Source: Campylobacter sp. CN_NE2
GTDB lineage: Bacteria; Campylobacterota; Campylobacteria; Campylobacterales; Campylobacteraceae
Assembly: GCF_027797465.1 (NCBI RefSeq)
Contig: NZ_CP115608.1
Coordinates: 372,001-436,000 of the forward strand
DNA length: 64,000 nt
Reading direction: 5' to 3'
Under the pieces are notes generated by a model. The model did not search any database and was not told the DNA's origin. It was given only the letters and a program-made list of their open reading frames with translations. Shown one piece after another: positions 44,808 to 57,000 of the stretch (position 1 is its first letter; each line of letters begins with the position of its first letter). Made by a program: the position numbers and the translations under genes.

Positions 44808-46493
44808 ATGCAGAATTTAAACGGTTCGCAGATGATTATGGAAGCCTTGCGTGAAGAGGGCGTTAAAGTGGCGTTTGGTTATCCAGGCGGGGCTGCACTT
44901 AACATTTACGACGAGATTTACAAACAAGATTATTTCAAACATATTTTTGTTCGTCACGAACAAGCAGCCGTCCATGCAGCTGACGGATACGCAAGAGCTA
45001 GCGGAGAAGTCGGCGTTGCTTTTGTTACAAGTGGTCCGGGTTTTACAAATGCCGTAACAGGATTAGCAACTGCTTATATGGATTCGATTCCGCTTGTGCT
45101 AATTAGTGGTCAGGTTGCAAATTCGCTAATCGGAACCGACGCTTTCCAAGAAATCGATGCTATCGGCATTTCTCGCCCTTGTGTAAAACATAATTATTTA
45201 GTAAAAGATATTTCCGAACTTCCTAGAATTTTAAAAGAAGCATTTTATATCGCTCGTTCTGGAAGACCGGGCCCTGTTCATATCGATGTGCCAAAAGATG
45301 TAAGTGCGGCTATGGGAGAGTTTGATTATCCGAAAGATATAAAAATGCAGACTTATAAACCGACTTACAAAGGCAACGCAAAACAGATCAAAAAAGCCGT
45401 AGAACTAATAGCAAATTCAAAAAGACCGATTTTGTATTTGGGTGGCGGCGTTATAGCTTCAAATGCTAGTGATTTGGTGCGAGAATTTGTTGAAATCACG
45501 CAAATTCCGACAGTTGAAACATTAATGGCTTTGGGTAGTTTAAATTACGATGATCCAAATCGCCTTGGTATGGTAGGAATGCACGGAAGCTATGCCGCAA
45601 ATATGGCGATGAGCGAAACCGATTTGATTATCGCTTTGGGCGCGAGATTTGATGATAGGGTTACAGGAAAACTTAGCGAATTTGCAAAAAATGCAAAAAT
45701 TATTCATGTTGATATTGATCCAAGTTCGATTTCAAAAATCGTAAATGCACACTTTCCAATCGTCGGCGATGTTAAATCTGTCTTAGAAGAGATGCTCCCA
45801 CGCGTAAAAGAAGAAGTTTCTAGTGAAAATTACGCAGATTGGCGAGAGCTAATCAAAAAGTATGATGAAATTCACCCGCTTAAATTTAAAGATAGTGATG
45901 AAGTTTTAAAACCGCAATGGGTTGTTAAAAAAACAGCCCAAATGCTAAACGATGACGCTATTATCGTAACTGATGTCGGACAACACCAAATGTGGGTAGC
46001 GCAGTTTTATCCGTTTAAAAAACCACGCACACTTCTAACTAGTGGCGGACTTGGCACAATGGGCTTTGGTATGCCAAGTGCAATGGGAGCAAAATTTGCA
46101 AAACCAAACAATCAAGTTGTAAATTTTGTCGGAGACGGGTCAGTTTTAATGAATATCCAAGAGCTTATGACAATGGTTGAAAATAATCTAAATGTCGTAA
46201 ATATTATACTAAATAACAACTTTTTGGGTATGGTTAGACAGTGGCAAACGCTATTTTACGGACAGAGATTTTCATCTACAAATTTACAACTTCAACCTGA
46301 TTTTGTAAAATTAATCGAGAGCTTCGGCGGTATTGGATTTAGTGTTAAGACAAAAGCCGAATTTGAAAATGCACTTAGCGAAGCGTTAAAAAGCGACAAA
46401 GTAAGTTTTATCGAAGTTAAAATCGATCGCTTTGAAAATGTATTGCCTATGGTTCCAGCTGGCGGTGCTTTATATAATATGATTTTGGATTAA
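44808..46493 (+). CDS. ilvI: Acetolactate synthase large (catalytic) subunit
   Basis: ThDP-dependent synthesis of acetolactate, first step of valine, leucine and isoleucine synthesis. The 561-residue protein shows the catalytic Glu in RHEQAAVHAADGYAR, the ThDP motif GDGSVLMNIQEL ending in LNNNFLGMVRQWQ, and the FAD-domain GARFDDRVTGK. It is followed 11 nt later by the regulatory subunit gene. Confidence 0.96.
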   Translation: MQNLNGSQMIMEALREEGVKVAFGYPGGAALNIYDEIYKQDYFKHIFVRHEQAAVHAADGYARASGEVGVAFVTSGPGFTNAVTGLATAYMDSIPLVLISGQVANSLIGTDAFQEIDAIGISRPCVKHNYLVKDISELPRILKEAFYIARSGRPGPVHIDVPKDVSAAMGEFDYPKDIKMQTYKPTYKGNAKQIKKAVELIANSKRPILYLGGGVIASNASDLVREFVEITQIPTVETLMALGSLNYDDPNRLGMVGMHGSYAANMAMSETDLIIALGARFDDRVTGKLSEFAKNAKIIHVDIDPSSISKIVNAHFPIVGDVKSVLEEMLPRVKEEVSSENYADWRELIKKYDEIHPLKFKDSDEVLKPQWVVKKTAQMLNDDAIIVTDVGQHQMWVAQFYPFKKPRTLLTSGGLGTMGFGMPSAMGAKFAKPNNQVVNFVGDGSVLMNIQELMTMVENNLNVVNIILNNNFLGMVRQWQTLFYGQRFSSTNLQLQPDFVKLIESFGGIGFSVKTKAEFENALSEALKSDKVSFIEVKIDRFENVLPMVPAGGALYNMILD

Positions 46494-46504
46494 AAGGGCG
46501 AAAA

Positions 46505-46981
46505 ATGTGTAATGAAAGCATAAGAAGAATAATTTCTGTTATAGTTTTAAACGAGCACGGCGTTTTAAGCCGAATTTCAGGGCTTTTTGCAGGGCGTGGT
46601 TATAATATCGATAGCCTTACAGTCGCTCCGATTCCAAATACAAATTTATCCCGTTTTACAATCGTAACTTCGGGCGATAAAAGGGTAATAGAACAGATTG
46701 TAAAGCAACTTCACAAGCTTATTCCTATTTATAAGGTTATTGAAGATGCCGAATTTGTCGAAAAAGAGATGGTTTTAGTAAAAATTTCGCTAAATGAAAG
46801 TTTGGCAGGACTTGATGCGCTTTTAAGTGCATATAACGGAAGCGTTGTAAATAGCGATGAAAATTGCCTAATTTTAATGGCGTGTGATGATTCGACTAGA
46901 ATCGACGGCTTTTTAAAGACTATCAAAAAATACAATCCAATTGACATCGTTCGAAGCGGTTCGGTTGCACTTGATATATAA
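46505..46981 (+). CDS. ilvH: Acetolactate synthase small (regulatory) subunit
   Basis: A 158-residue ACT-domain protein that activates IlvI and gives feedback inhibition by valine. The ACT signature LNEHGVLSRISGLFAGRGYN is at residues ~14-33; a second small domain follows (about 78-158). It lies in the ilvI-ilvH-lpxD operon. Confidence 0.96.
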   Translation: MCNESIRRIISVIVLNEHGVLSRISGLFAGRGYNIDSLTVAPIPNTNLSRFTIVTSGDKRVIEQIVKQLHKLIPIYKVIEDAEFVEKEMVLVKISLNESLAGLDALLSAYNGSVVNSDENCLILMACDDSTRIDGFLKTIKKYNPIDIVRSGSVALDI

Positions 46982-47002
46982 ATTTTTTTAAAGGATTTAA
47001 AG

Positions 47003-47950
47003 ATGAAACTTTCAAAAATTTGTGAGATTTTAAATATCGAATTTAACGGAAAAGATTTTGAAGTTTCGGCTTTAAATTCGCTAAAAAACGCCACTGCAAG
47101 CGAGCTAAGCTACTGCGATAGCGATAAAAATGCTAAATTTATCGCTGATAGCAAAGCCGGATTTTTGCTAGTTAAAAAAGGCACGGCTGTGCTAAATTCG
47201 GCTATTGCGTTAGAGTGCGAAAATCCGCATTTAGCATTTGCGATTTTAAGCAAATATTTTGCAAAACCACTAATCGGTAAAAAAATCGAGCCAAAAATAG
47301 CTGGTTCTGCAAACATTATGCCAAATGTTTATATCGGTTCAAATTCGCAAATCGGTGAAAACTGCGTGATAATGCACGGTGCATTTATCGGCGAAAATGT
47401 TAAAATCGGCGATGATTGCATTATTCACCCAAATGTCGTTATTTATAACGATACTATTATCGGAAATCGTTGCGAAATTCAAGCAAACGCAGTCATTGGA
47501 AGCGACGGCTTTGGATATGCTCATACCAAAGAGGGCAGACATATAAAAATTTATCACAATGGAATTGTCGAGCTTGAAGATGATGTCGAAATCGGAGCTT
47601 GCACGACGATTGATAGGGCTGTTTTTGAAACTACGCTTATCAAAAAATGCACAAAAATCGATAATCTCGTTCAAATCGGACACAACTGCGTTTTAGGGGA
47701 AGGTTGTTTGATAGTTTCGCAAACGGGACTTGCTGGTTCAACGACGCTTGGACGAAATGTCGTCATGGGCGGACAAAGCGGAAGTACAGGACATGTGAGT
47801 GTCGGCGACTTCGCACAAGTCGCAGCGCGTGGCGGAGTAAATAGAAACCTAGAAGGCGGAAAAGCTTACGCCGGATACCACCCAATAATGGAACTCAAAG
47901 AACACCTTAAATTTAGTGCAAAAATAGTTAGATTTTTTAAAGATAAATAA
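47003..47950 (+). CDS. lpxD: UDP-3-O-acylglucosamine N-acyltransferase
   Basis: Adds the N-linked acyl chain in lipid A synthesis. The 315-residue protein has an N-terminal uridine-binding domain (about 1-95) and a left-handed beta-helix of hexapeptide repeats (about 100-280), with the catalytic His in [11 protein letters not shown] near residue 227, then a C-terminal helix. An AAAGGA ribosome site precedes the ATG. Confidence 0.95.
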   Translation: MKLSKICEILNIEFNGKDFEVSALNSLKNATASELSYCDSDKNAKFIADSKAGFLLVKKGTAVLNSAIALECENPHLAFAILSKYFAKPLIGKKIEPKIAGSANIMPNVYIGSNSQIGENCVIMHGAFIGENVKIGDDCIIHPNVVIYNDTIIGNRCEIQANAVIGSDGFGYAHTKEGRHIKIYHNGIVELEDDVEIGACTTIDRAVFETTLIKKCTKIDNLVQIGHNCVLGEGCLIVSQTGLAGSTTLGRNVVMGGQSGSTGHVSVGDFAQVAARGGVNRNLEGGKAYAGYHPIMELKEHLKFSAKIVRFFKDK

Positions 47951-47963
47951 TACCAAATTCAAA

Positions 47964-47995
47964 AAAACCAAAGTCGCACAAACGACTTTGGTTTT
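47964..47995. terminator. Bidirectional terminator between lpxD and AT2
   Basis: AAAACCAAAGTCG (47964-47976) pairs perfectly with CGACTTTGGTTTT (47983-47995), 6 nt loop, A run on the left and T-rich on the right, so it can end both the convergent lpxD and AT2 transcripts. Confidence 0.82.
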
Positions 47996-48014
47996 GAAAT
48001 TTTAATTAGTTCGA

Positions 48015-51000
48015 TTAAAACGCAATGCTAATTGCCATTTGCGCACTTACACCCTCTTGTTTGCCGACATAGCCTTTTACGCCTACATCAAATTTAAGCG
48101 TTTCATCTTTTTTGTATTGATAGCCTATTTCGCCAATACCCGTTGAACCACGCAAACTTGGTTGTTTCATTTCTGCGTTGCTACCTAAGACTAGCACTCT
48201 ACCGCCGGCTTTTGAATCAAATTCATACTCATAGGCTGCACCTGCGTAAATAGCGTGATTTTCATTAAATTTATAATCATCTTTGAAACCAAGTCTGATT
48301 TTTTTAGATTGAACTGCGTCAAATTCGGTTTTAGTGCCGTTAAGTGTAGTATCGGCAGATTCGATATGGGTGTAAAAAAATCGTCCGTAAATATCTAAAT
48401 TATTATTTGCATTTAAATCATAAACTTTTCCAAGCCCCGCATGGAAAGCATAGTAAGTTGATTTTAAATCAAAATTATAATTTTCTCTAACTCCGTTTAA
48501 TGTCAAATCTCCGTTAAATTCGGTAACTAATTGACCGATTCTAAATGTCGCTTCAAAATATGAGCCTGAGTTATTTTCTTGTTTTCCAAAGAAACCACCG
48601 CCTATGTAGTAGTTTTTGCCATCCCCATGTGTGCCGTCATCAAGATAGGCATTATAGTTTGAAAAACCATAGTCTAAAAATGGTCCCATTGTAAATTCGC
48701 CACTGCTATTTGTGCCTTTGCTAGCAAAACCTGCATTTGCATTAAAACCACGCGTATCGACATGAGAGCCTGTGTTAAAGCGCTTGTCATAACTTTCTGT
48801 TATAGCATAAGGGAAAAGCTCAGAAAATGCATCCGGGATTACTCTATCTAAGTGATTTGCGATTAGATATTGTCCTTGCCAAAGAGCACCAAGCCCACCA
48901 AGTCTAGCTTCGTTAAAAATTTTAGTTTGATCTGTGCTTGTGCCGCCAGAACCGCCTTTATAAACCAAATCAAGCGAATTTGTTTCAGCAGTTGCGATAG
49001 CACCGATTTGTACTTTTACAGTGCTAGGATCTGAGACAACTTGTCCGTTATCAGCTTTTAAAAGATGAATTCTACCACTTGTAAATTTACTAACATCGTT
49101 GATAAATACATTAATATTTGACTTAGATACATCGGTATTGCTTCCATCTTTTATTTCTATAACAGTTTCATTAGGTTTTGGATCAGGTAAATACATATTG
49201 ATAGTATCAAAATTCGTAACATTACTGATTTTAATTTTATTCATTTTTATAGGATTTGTATTGTCTTTGCCGACATTTAGTGTATTGCCTGTGCTATCGC
49301 TTCCGCCGATAGCTGTATTGCTTAAATCTAAATCACTATTTTTATCGTCAGGATCTATCGTAACAGTATTACCTGTTTTTGATTTACCAAATTTTTCAAA
49401 TACATCATCACCTATTGAAGAACCTATATTTTCTTTGATTTCACTGTTAGCTATTATATAGATATTTTTTTGTGCCGTTGCATCAGCAAACATACCGCGT
49501 AAATTTCGTGTATAAGTTTGACTATCAATAATTCTATAATTTTGATCGCTCTGTGTTACATCGATTGCAACCGAGCCGTCACCTATTGTCTTTTCAACGG
49601 CTCCGTAGGTATAGTTTGCCAATTTTTTATAATTTACATTTGCTTTATTTTCGTGAGCAATCAAATAATATTTTTGATTTGCACTAAGTCCATAATCAGA
49701 ATTTGAGCTATACTTGTTTCCATTTAACCAAATTTCAACTCCGTCTAAATTCGTATCATCATTAGCAGAACTCAAAATAAGTGCTGAACTTGCTACATCA
49801 GTAGTAGAAGCTATATTTCCTGCAAAATTCATAATATTAAAGTTAGCCACATTTCCTGCTTTTAGCTTGGTATCCTTTACATTTAGAGTATTGCCTGTGC
49901 CATTGTTTCCACCATAGATTGTTCCTGTAACTTCACCTTTTTCAAAGTTTGCGATATTGTTATTTGTATTTCCTGATTGGCTATATCCTACATAAATATT
50001 ACCTTCTACTTTATCGCCTTTTATGTTGATAGTATTATTTGAAGCTTCACCACTACTGCTTTTTCCTACATAGATATTTGTAGCTTTTACATTTGTTACA
50101 TCTAGTGTATTATTTGAAGTATTTCCGCTATTGCTATTAGCTAAGATGAAATCCCCTGTTATTTCTATGTTCTTAGGCATTGTATAAGTAGCGTTTTCTA
50201 AATTTGCAGAATCTGATTTAGCTACTGTTAAAGAGCCTGTTATTTTTTGATTATCTGCATTAACTAATTTATTTGTAGCTATATCTATGATTCCGTCGTC
50301 AGTTTGAGCTAGTGTAATATCTGCTATTACACTAGTATTATTTAAATCAACAGTGTTGTTTGAAACTGTACCTGATTTAGAATATCCGCCTATGATTGTA
50401 GCGTTACTTAAATTTGCACCTTGATTGATATAGATGTTGTTGTTACTTGTATCATTGTTATCGCTATATCCGCCATAGATTGTTTTACCACCTAAATTAC
50501 CAGCGTTTGCTTCGATATAGATATGATTATCTTTGTTATCAGGTTTGCCGAATTTAATAAATTCATTACTGTTAAATTCGTTATCGCTGTTAGACCAGTT
50601 TTCTTCTACTTCATTTGCACCTGTTATATAAAGATCTTTTTTATCACTGCTTACAAACATACCTGCTAGATTTCTTGTGTATAAAGCAGAGCTTTTTATC
50701 TTGTAAATTTGATCTGTTTGAAGTGCGCCTACTGCTATATCTCCATTTCCTACTGTGCTACTTGGATTTGGCATAGGGGTATTTGTGATTTGATCGTAGT
50801 TTGTTAATGTGCTGTTTTCATTACGGATTAGATAGTATTTGCTATTTTTATCTAGCGTAGCATAACCCGGATTGTTTTCTATATTGTATGGGTTATTTGA
50901 AATATCTATTCTAACTCCATTTAAATCAGTTGCTTCATTTTTAGTTATAATCAAAGCTGCACTGGTATTATCATTTTTAGTAGAATCTATATTGCCTGTA

Positions 51001-54000
51001 AAATTCATAACTTGGAAGTTAGCCACATTTCCTGCTTTTAGCTTGGTATCCTTTACATTTAGAGTATTGCCTGTGCCATTGTTTCCACCATAGATTGTTC
51101 CTGTAACTTCACCTTTTTCAAAGTTTGCGATATTGTTATTTGTATTTCCTGATTGGCTATATCCTACATAAATATTACCTTCTACTTTATCGCCTTTTAT
51201 GTTGATAGTATTATTTGAAGCTTCACCACTACTGCTTTTTCCTACATAGATATTTGTAGCTTTTACATTTGTTACATCTAGTGTATTATTTGAAGTATTT
51301 CCGCTATTGCTATTAGCTAAGATGAAATCCCCTGTTATTTCTATGTTCTTAGGCATTGTATAAGTAGCGTTTTCTAAATTTGCAGAATCTGATTTAGCTA
51401 CTGTTAAAGAGCCTGTTATTTTTTGATTATCTGCATTAACTAATTTATTTGTAGCTATATCTATGATTCCGTCGTCAGTTTGAGCTAGTGTAATATCTGC
51501 TATTACACTAGTATTATTTAAATCAACAGTGTTGTTTGAAACTGTACCTGATTTAGAATATCCGCCTATGATTGTAGCGTTACTTAAATTTGCACCTTGA
51601 TTGATATAGATGTTGTTGTTACTTGTATCATTGTTATCGCTATATCCGCCATAGATTGTTTTACCACCTAAATTACCAGCGTTTGCTTCGATATAGATAT
51701 GATTATCTTTGTTATCAGGTTTGCCGAATTTAATAAATTCATTACTGTTAAATTCGTTATCGCTGTTAGACCAGTTTTCTTCTACTTCATTTGCACCTGT
51801 TATATAAAGATCTTTTTTATCACTGCTTACAAACATACCTGCTAGATTTCTTGTGTATAAAGCAGAGCTTTTTATCTTGTAAATTTGATCTGTTTGAAGT
51901 GCGCCTACTGCTATATCTCCATTTCCTACTGTGCTACTTGGATTTGGCATAGGGGTATTTGTGATTTGATCGTAGTTTGTTAATGTGCTGTTTTCATTAC
52001 GGATTAGATAGTATTTGCTATTTTTATCTAGCGTAGCATAACCCGGATTGTTTTCTATATTGTATGGGTTATTTGAAATATCTATTCTAACTCCACTTAA
52101 ATCAGTTGCTTCATTTTTAGTTATAATCAAAGCTGCATTAGCATTATTATCCTTAGTAGAAGCTAACTTGCTATTGTCGAAATTTATAACTTGGAAGTTA
52201 GCCACATTTCCTGCTTTTAGCTTGGTATCCTTTACATTTAGAGTATTGCCTGTGCCATTGTTTCCACCATAGATTGTTCCTGTAACTTCACCTTTTTCAA
52301 AGTTTGCGATATTGTTATTTGTATTTCCTGATTGGCTATATCCTACATAAATATTACCTTCTACTTTATCGCCTTTTATGTTGATAGTATTATTTGAAGC
52401 TTCACCACTACTGCTTTTTCCTACATAGATATTTGTAGCTTTTACATTTGTTACATCTAGTGTATTATTTGAAGTATTTCCGCTATTGCTATTAGCTAAG
52501 ATGAAATCCCCTGTTATTTCTATGTTCTTAGGCATTGTATAAGTAGCGTTTTCTAAATTTGCAGAATCTGATTTAGCTACTGTTAAAGAGCCTGTTATTT
52601 TTTGATTATCTGCATTAACTAATTTATTTGTAGCTATATCTATGATTCCGTCGTCAGTTTGAGCTAGTGTAATATCTGCTATTACACTAGTATTATTTAA
52701 ATCAACAGTGTTGTTTGAAACTGTACCTGATTTAGAATATCCGCCTATGATTGTAGCGTTACTTAAATTTGCACCTTGATTGATATAGATGTTGTTGTTA
52801 CTTGTATCATTGTTATCGCTATATCCGCCATAGATTGTTTTACCACCTAAATTACCAGCGTTTGCTTCGATATAGATATGATTATCTTTGTTATCAGGTT
52901 TGCCGAATTTAATAAATTCATTACTGTTAAATTCGTTATCGCTGTTAGACCAGTTTTCTTCTACTTCATTTGCACCTGTTATATAAAGATCTTTTTTATC
53001 ACTGCTTACAAACATACCTGCTAGATTTCTTGTGTATAAAGCAGAGCTTTTTATCTTGTAAATTTGATCTGTTTGAAGTGCGCCTACTGCTATATCTCCA
53101 TTTCCTACTGTGCTACTTGGATTTGGCATAGGGGTATTTGTGATTTGATCGTAGTTTGTTAATGTGCTGTTTTCATTACGGATTAGATAGTATTTGCTAT
53201 TTTTATCTAGCGTAGCATAACCCGGATTGTTTTCTATATTGTATGGGTTATTTGAAATATCTATTCTAACTCCATTTAAATCAGTTGCTTCATTTTTAGT
53301 TATAATCAAAGCTGCACTGGTATTATCATTTTTAGTAGAATCTATATTGCCTGTAAAATTCATAACTTGGAAGTTAGCCACATTTCCTGCTTTTAGCTTG
53401 GTATCCTTTACATTTAGAGTATTGCCTGTGCCATTGTTTCCACCATAGATTGTTCCTGTAACTTCACCTTTTTCAAAGTTTGCGATATTGTTATTTGTAT
53501 TTCCTGATTGGCTATATCCTACATAAATATTACCTTCTACTTTATCGCCTTTTATGTTGATAGTATTATTTGAAGCTTCACCACTACTGCTTTTTCCTAC
53601 ATAGATATTTGTAGCTTTTACATTTGTTACATCTAGTGTATTATTTGAAGTATTTCCGCTATTGCTATTAGCTAAGATGAAATCCCCTGTTATTTCTATG
53701 TTCTTAGGCATTGTATAAGTAGCGTTTTCTAAATTTGCAGAATCTGATTTAGCTACTGTTAAAGAGCCTGTTATTTTTTGATTATCTGCATTAACTAATT
53801 TATTTGTAGCTATATCTATGATTCCGTCGTCAGTTTGAGCTAGTGTAATATCTGCTATTACACTAGTATTATTTAAATCAACAGTGTTGTTTGAAACTGT
53901 ACCTGATTTAGAATATCCGCCTATGATTGTAGCGTTACTTAAATTTGCACCTTGATTGATATAGATGTTGTTGTTACTTGTATCATTGTTATCGCTATAT

Positions 54001-57000
54001 CCGCCATAGATTGTTTTACCACCTAAATTACCAGCGTTTGCTTCGATATAGATATGATTATCTTTGTTATCAGGTTTGCCGAATTTAATAAATTCATTAC
54101 TGTTAAATTCGTTATCGCTGTTAGACCAGTTTTCTTCTACTTCATTTGCACCTGTTATATAAAGATCTTTTTTATCACTGCTTACAAACATACCTGCTAG
54201 ATTTCTTGTGTATAAAGCAGAGCTTTTTATCTTGTAAATTTGATCTGTTTGAAGTGCGCCTACTGCTATATCTCCATTTCCTACTGTGCTACTTGGATTT
54301 GGCATAGGGGTATTTGTGATTTGATCGTAGTTTGTTAATGTGCTGTTTTCATTACGGATTAGATAGTATTTGCTATTTTTATCTAGCGTAGCATAACCCG
54401 GATTGTTTTCTATATTGTATGGGTTATTTGAAATATCTATTCTAACTCCACTTAAATCAGTTGCTTCATTTTTAGTTATAATCAAAGCTGCATTAGCATT
54501 ATTATCCTTAGTAGAAGCTAACTTGCTATTGTCGAAATTTATAACTTGGAAGTTAGCCACATTTCCTGCTTTTAGCTTGGTATCCTTTACATTTAGAGTA
54601 TTGCCTGTGCCATTGTTTCCACCATAGATTGTTCCTGTAACTTCACCTTTTTCAAAGTTTGCGATATTGTTATTTGTATTTCCTGATTGGCTATATCCTA
54701 CATAAATATTACCTTCTACTTTATCGCCTTTTATGTTGATAGTATTATTTGAAGCTTCACCACTACTGCTTTTTCCTACATAGATATTTGTAGCTTTTAC
54801 ATTTGTTACATCTAGTGTATTATTTGAAGTATTTCCGCTATTGCTATTAGCTAAGATGAAATCCCCTGTTATTTCTATGTTCTTAGGCATTGTATAAGTA
54901 GCGTTTTCTAAATTTGCAGAATCTGATTTAGCTACTGTTAAAGAGCCTGTTATTTTTTGATTATCTGCATTAACTAATTTATTTGTAGCTATATCTATGA
55001 TTCCGTCGTCAGTTTGAGCTAGTGTAATATCTGCTATTACACTAGTATTATTTAAATCAACAGTGTTGTTTGAAACTGTACCTGATTTAGAATATCCGCC
55101 TATGATTGTAGCGTTACTTAAATTTGCACCTTGATTGATATAGATGTTGTTGTTACTTGTATCATTGTTATCGCTATATCCGCCATAGATTGTTTTACCG
55201 TTAAGATTACCTGCATTTGCTGTTGCGTTTGTTTCAATGTAAATTCTGTTGCCTTTGTTGTCGACTTGGTTAAATCGAGTAAATTCATTGCTGTCAAATT
55301 TAGTCTCACTATTCCAGTCTTCTACTATGCTGTCTGTTCCTGTAATTAAAAGACTTTTATTATCTTCTACAAACATACCGCGTAGATTTCTTGTGTAGGT
55401 ATCTTTGTCTAAAATTCTATAAACTTGGTCAGGTTGATATGCATCGACTATCTCTAATTCTATTGTTTGGTTGTTTTCGTATTTGATTTTATCGCCTTTG
55501 CGTTTTTCGTTTTGCGGTTCAGCAATTTTTATCTTATCGTAGTGTTCCAAATTTTCATTAGATTTTATTAAATAGTATTTGCCCGGTTTAGTTAAATCGA
55601 CAGTTGTATTGTCGTATGTATAATTAAGCGTATCACCTATGCCGTAATTTGCTTGGGATGAGCCATCTTCTCGTGTCAAGTTTTCGTCTATGTCATTGTT
55701 TGCCGTAGCACCACCTGTAACAACAGAAATTTTATCCAGTGTTTTTGCGTTATAAGAAACGGCATTTTTGGTTAGTGCTTCTATTGCCTTGGCTCCACCG
55801 CTTCCATCACCCCTATATTTGATACCCAATGTGTCATTATTTTCGCCACCGACTCTTACTTGGACGGTGTCTGTATTTAGGGTAGTTTGCAAAAATTTAA
55901 TCTCAGTGTTATTTAAATCAGAACCCTTATTCCCGGTTAAATTTAACACAGCTTTGCCGTTTTTTTCAAGAGTATTGAATTGCAAACTATCAAATCCAGT
56001 AATTGCACCTGCATTTATAGTACCGATACTACTTGTGTCTTTGCCTAGGATTAGGGTATTGTTATTGTCTTTATTGCCACCGACTATGCTTCCTTTTACT
56101 GTTCCAGATAAGGCATACACGGCGTTGCCTGTCGTAGTTCCGCCAGTTGTCCCATCGGATACATATCCACCATATACATTTTCTGTGACTTTTCCATTGT
56201 CCAATAAATCTAAAATGACTAAATTTTTATTTGCACCTGTTTTTTCACCAGTTCCTGGATTACCATTAGCATCAAATCCTACTGCACCACCATAGACATT
56301 TGCGACTTTGCTATCACCAACTACAACAGCTATATTTTCTTCTGCGCCACCTGAATCATTTCTCCAAGTTCCACCGCCTACGACATTGGTTTGTATCGTA
56401 ACGACGCTATCATCTGCATCTTTATTTAAATCTCTTACATATATTCGGTTATTGTTTGCTTTGCCTAGTTTTCCAGCACCACCAAATAAATTTTTAGAAG
56501 TAGAGTTTTTATATCTGTCAGTATATGTCGTAACTCCGTCATAGATGAGCTGATTATAGCTCGCAGTACCTATATCCTTAGTATTTCCAATGTTGTCTTC
56601 TTGGACAATTGCTCCTGTTATTTCATAGCTATTGCCACTGGCATACATTGTGCTGTTTTTGACATATAGTGTATTATAATCTGCCGTGCTTTTGTTTGGA
56701 TATGATATAGCACCTCTTAATTGATTATGAGTAACATTTGAGTCAGATATTATAGTTGTGTTATATTTAGCACTGCCTGCATAAGTACCATTGACTCTAC
56801 CTGCCCATATATTAGCTTGAATATTTGATGCTGTTATTACAACAGAGTTGTTATTTACCTGTCTTGCAGTCTCGGTTCCGCCACTAGATGCTCGTGTGCT
56901 AAAACCGCCTTGTATTTGATGTAAGTTTAATGGCGCTGTATCTTGTATTTGTGTTACGAATACATTATTATTTAAAACATTCCCTGTGGCATTTAAATAG

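Noticed and set aside
49840-55198. Tandem array as a CRISPR or non-coding satellite
   Set aside because: Units are ~1.18 kb, stay in frame and encode beta-rich passenger sequence; there are no short repeats with unique spacers.
49099-56544. Repeated plus-strand ORFs of 60-175 codons within AT2
   Set aside because: They recur at the repeat period as shadows of the minus-strand gene and lack ribosome sites.
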